DNA from: Ilumatobacteraceae bacterium
Lineage (GTDB): Bacteria; Actinomycetota; Acidimicrobiia; Acidimicrobiales; Ilumatobacteraceae
Assembly (NCBI GenBank): GCA_007117775.1
Contig: SKFX01000068.1
Location: 1 to 7,958, forward strand
Length of the DNA: 7,958 nucleotides
Direction: 5' to 3'
Of this stretch, positions 5,981 to 7,958 are shown in pieces. Position 1 is the stretch's first letter; every line of letters starts with the position of its first letter. Both the position numbers and the translations under genes were made by a program. Under the pieces are notes generated by a model. That model saw only the letters and a program-made list of their open reading frames with translations. It had not been told where the DNA came from and ran no database searches.

Positions 5981-7958
5981 TCGTGCGTTCGATCCGGCCC
6001 TGATCATCGGCCTCGACGATCAGCGTCCACTCCCCGGGCGACAGCGTCGCGGTCCCGACCACGGCGATGTAGCTGCCGTGGATCTCAGACCACGTCAGTC
6101 CGTCGAGTCCGATCGAACCGACCGGTGACGGCACCGGCCGGGTGCGGCCCTGTGGATCGACCAGCGACAGTGTCACGGCCGCATCGCGGATCATCGCATC
6201 ATCGGCATCGGAGAGACCGACGCTGACCACCACGACGCGCCCGGCGCGACGATCGGTGCCATCATCGGACAGCCACGGCGATGACCAGCGGTAGACGGTC
6301 CGGTATCGAACGCTGTCCACGCCGCGGTTCCCGACGCGGTCGATGGCTTCGGCTGAGACCTCGAAGGAACCGACCATCGAGGTGTCGAGTAGCTGACGGC
6401 GGTCACCGGTGTCCATGGCACAGCGCGCCACCCCCGAGGCACGGTCGCGACAACTCGCTGTCGCAGACCATGATTCATTGAGTGTGACAATGGGCCCGGT
6501 GAGATGGTGATGCGGCGATCGCGCACCATCGCCCCCATCGGCCTCGGGCCTCCGGTTCACAGCGCCCGGGTTCGACACCGCCGCGCCGCCACCACCACCG
6601 AGCCGTTCAACGGATGCGAGCACGATCTCGACCGATGGGGCCTCGGTGTCCAACATGAACCGGGTCAGAACTGGGTCGGACACATTGCCATTGATATCGA
6701 TGGCACGAACCTCGAGATCGGTGTCGGCGGCGATCTCGATGAGCACCGATGCCCCGGTCGCGGTCTGCCACGGACGTCCGGAGCGGTCGGCGCCCACCGG
6801 TGCGCTGCGATATTCGAGGCCGCGCACACCCCGGTCATCGGACGCGATGGCGCGTACCCGACGCGCTGCATCGAGATAGGACACCGCCGCGGTGAACGTG
6901 CCGATCCCGGGATACTGCAACTCGACGCTCGGTGCGGTGGTGTCGGTGAAGTCGAATCCGGCCTCCCAGATCGCCTCGGCGAGTTTCACCTGACCTTGGA
7001 ACGATGGATGGAAGTGGTCCTGGGTCGAGATATCGGCATCGGTGAAACTCCACTGCGCCGGATCGCCGAGCAGTTCGCCATCGCGATCCCGGTTCGCCAT
7101 CAGGTCGAAGACCGCGCCGTCGTCGAAGCGACATCGAAGCACCGCCGCACAGTTCCGCCCCAAGATCTCGTTATACGCCTCGTTGACCGCCCGCACCCGC
7201 AGACGACGAGCCTCGGCGGGATCGTCGGGGTCCGGTATCGGGCCGGCATTGGTCGGTTGGTTCGCAGCGTCGAGCACACTGGCACACGGCACCACGCCGA
7301 GAGTGTTCCAGAGCAGTCGGGCCCATCGCATATTGTCGGTCTCGGCCGCCGTGCGCGCCGGACGCGGTCCAGCGCCACCGCCGATGACCAGATCGAGCGG
7401 CGACCTCGATTCACCGGTGTGTGGGGCGCCCCGCACGTACCAGAGCGAATAGACGTCGGGAACACTGCCGACGACGATGAGGGTGTCGGGCCGGTGCTCG
7501 ACCAGCCAGTCAAGGCCTCGGGCGAACTCGCGCTCGTAGACGTCCGCTGCGGTGATCTCGGCTTCAGAGGAGCGGCACAGATCATTGCCTCCCATCTGGA
7601 TGAGGACCAGATCCGCATCGGCGGGAACCGATGTGACCTGCGCATAGAAGTCATCGCGCATCGATGCACCGTTGGCTGACAGATTGATCCGGCGGACCGG
7701 AGCACCCGCGAGCCGATCGAGGCGGTCGGCATATGACTCGAGGCCCCGATGGTCACCGGTCGCCCACGATGCCGCCGGTCGCGGTGCACCGATCCCCCCA
7801 CCGGGTGCACCCGGACCATTGGCACCGGTGCCCTGGGAGATCGAATCGCCGATCACCACCACAGTGCGCGGCGGCGAGCGGTCCGGAGACGAAGCGTCAC
7901 TGGGCGGTGCTGCAGACGTCACCAGCGACGGCACCGCGACCGTGACTGCCACGATGCC
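5967..7958 (-). CDS. Exported SGNH/GDSL lipase-esterase with C-terminal Ig-like domains (5' end outside the window)
   Basis: The frame is open to the right edge. A GTG at 7952-7950 could start a 661-residue protein, but it lies inside a hydrophobic Ala/Val stretch that looks like the end of a signal peptide, so the true start is probably beyond 7958. Numbered from 7952, residues 30-332 are a complete SGNH hydrolase: Ser37 in VVVIGDSISQG, Gly95 in NLSANGAS, Asn123 in MGGNDLC, and Asp312/His315 in DHFHP. SWATGD after block I, GGNDLC, and the paired Cys268/Cys274 recall phospholipase-B-like SGNH enzymes. Residues 337-435 and 437-555 are Ig-like modules, each opening with T-APSVE; the second carries Cys501 and Cys511 in the actinobacterial C-x(9)-C pattern and ends with AIDRVGN. 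A third beta-rich module covers about 570-660. Six cysteines and the absence of a membrane anchor fit a secreted or surface ester hydrolase. Its stop overlaps the 3' end of the convergent gene by 14 bases. Confidence 0.88.
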   Translation of the reverse strand, partial: GIVAVTVAVPSLVTSAAPPSDASSPDRSPPRTVVVIGDSISQGTGANGPGAPGGGIGAPRPAASWATGDHRGLESYADRLDRLAGAPVRRINLSANGASMRDDFYAQVTSVPADADLVLIQMGGNDLCRSSEAEITAADVYEREFARGLDWLVEHRPDTLIVVGSVPDVYSLWYVRGAPHTGESRSPLDLVIGGGAGPRPARTAAETDNMRWARLLWNTLGVVPCASVLDAANQPTNAGPIPDPDDPAEARRLRVRAVNEAYNEILGRNCAAVLRCRFDDGAVFDLMANRDRDGELLGDPAQWSFTDADISTQDHFHPSFQGQVKLAEAIWEAGFDFTDTTAPSVELQYPGIGTFTAAVSYLDAARRVRAIASDDRGVRGLEYRSAPVGADRSGRPWQTATGASVLIEIAADTDLEVRAIDINGNVSDPVLTRFMLDTEAPSVEIVLASVERLGGGGGAAVSNPGAVNRRPEADGGDGARSPHHHLTGPIVTLNESWSATASCRDRASGVARCAMDTGDRRQLLDTSMVGSFEVSAEAIDRVGNRGVDSVRYRTVYRWSSPWLSDDGTDRRAGRVVVVSVGLSDADDAMIRDAAVTLSLVDPQGRTRPVPSPVGSIGLDGLTWSEIHGSYIAVVGTATLSPGEWTLIVEADDQGRIERTISVG

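Noticed and set aside
6504..7679. 391-residue plus-strand open frame opposite the SGNH gene
   Set aside because: It is antisense to a motif-complete SGNH/Ig-like coding sequence and has the Arg/His/Gly-rich, domain-free composition of a high-GC shadow frame.

Overview
This is a gene-dense, high-GC chromosomal window. It holds four plus-strand genes followed by one convergent minus-strand gene that runs off the right edge. The coding style (GTG starts beside ATG, few Shine-Dalgarno sequences, start codons placed about six bases after a -10-like hexamer, an actinobacterial-type Cys-containing Ig-like domain in the secreted protein) suggests an actinobacterium. An Acidimicrobiia-like environmental lineage is possible, but that is a guess from style and not a proven placement. 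I see no mobile element, CRISPR array, tRNA or rRNA.

Layout. Bases 10-2010 encode a Kef/CPA2-type monovalent cation:proton antiporter with two C-terminal universal-stress-protein (USP) domains. After an 81-base gap holding a small tandem repeat and hairpin, bases 2092-2580 encode a cysteine-type glutathione peroxidase, probably thioredoxin-dependent. Bases 2658-3872 (or from 2622) encode an MprF/YbhN-type flippase-like integral membrane protein. It overlaps by ATGA the next gene, 3869-5980, which encodes a 703-residue fusion of a seven-helix CREST/alkaline-ceramidase-like putative hydrolase, a PlsC-type acyltransferase and a four-helix C-terminal membrane region. From the right, on the minus strand, comes an exported SGNH/GDSL lipase-esterase with C-terminal Ig-like domains (5967-7958, 5' end outside the window). 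Its stop codon lies inside the 3' end of the fusion gene.

How they may work together. The antiporter and peroxidase are ordinary ion-homeostasis and oxidative-defence functions. The more unusual part is the right half: a predicted lipid translocator translationally coupled to a predicted amide or ester hydrolase fused to an acyltransferase, facing a secreted SGNH lipase. This reads as a lipid-remodelling locus in which an acyl chain could be removed and re-added on one polypeptide and the product moved across the membrane by the partner. The domain assignments rest on visible motifs. The substrate and the coupled mechanism are inference. Intergenic space is minimal and no stretch above 300 bases lacks a gene.
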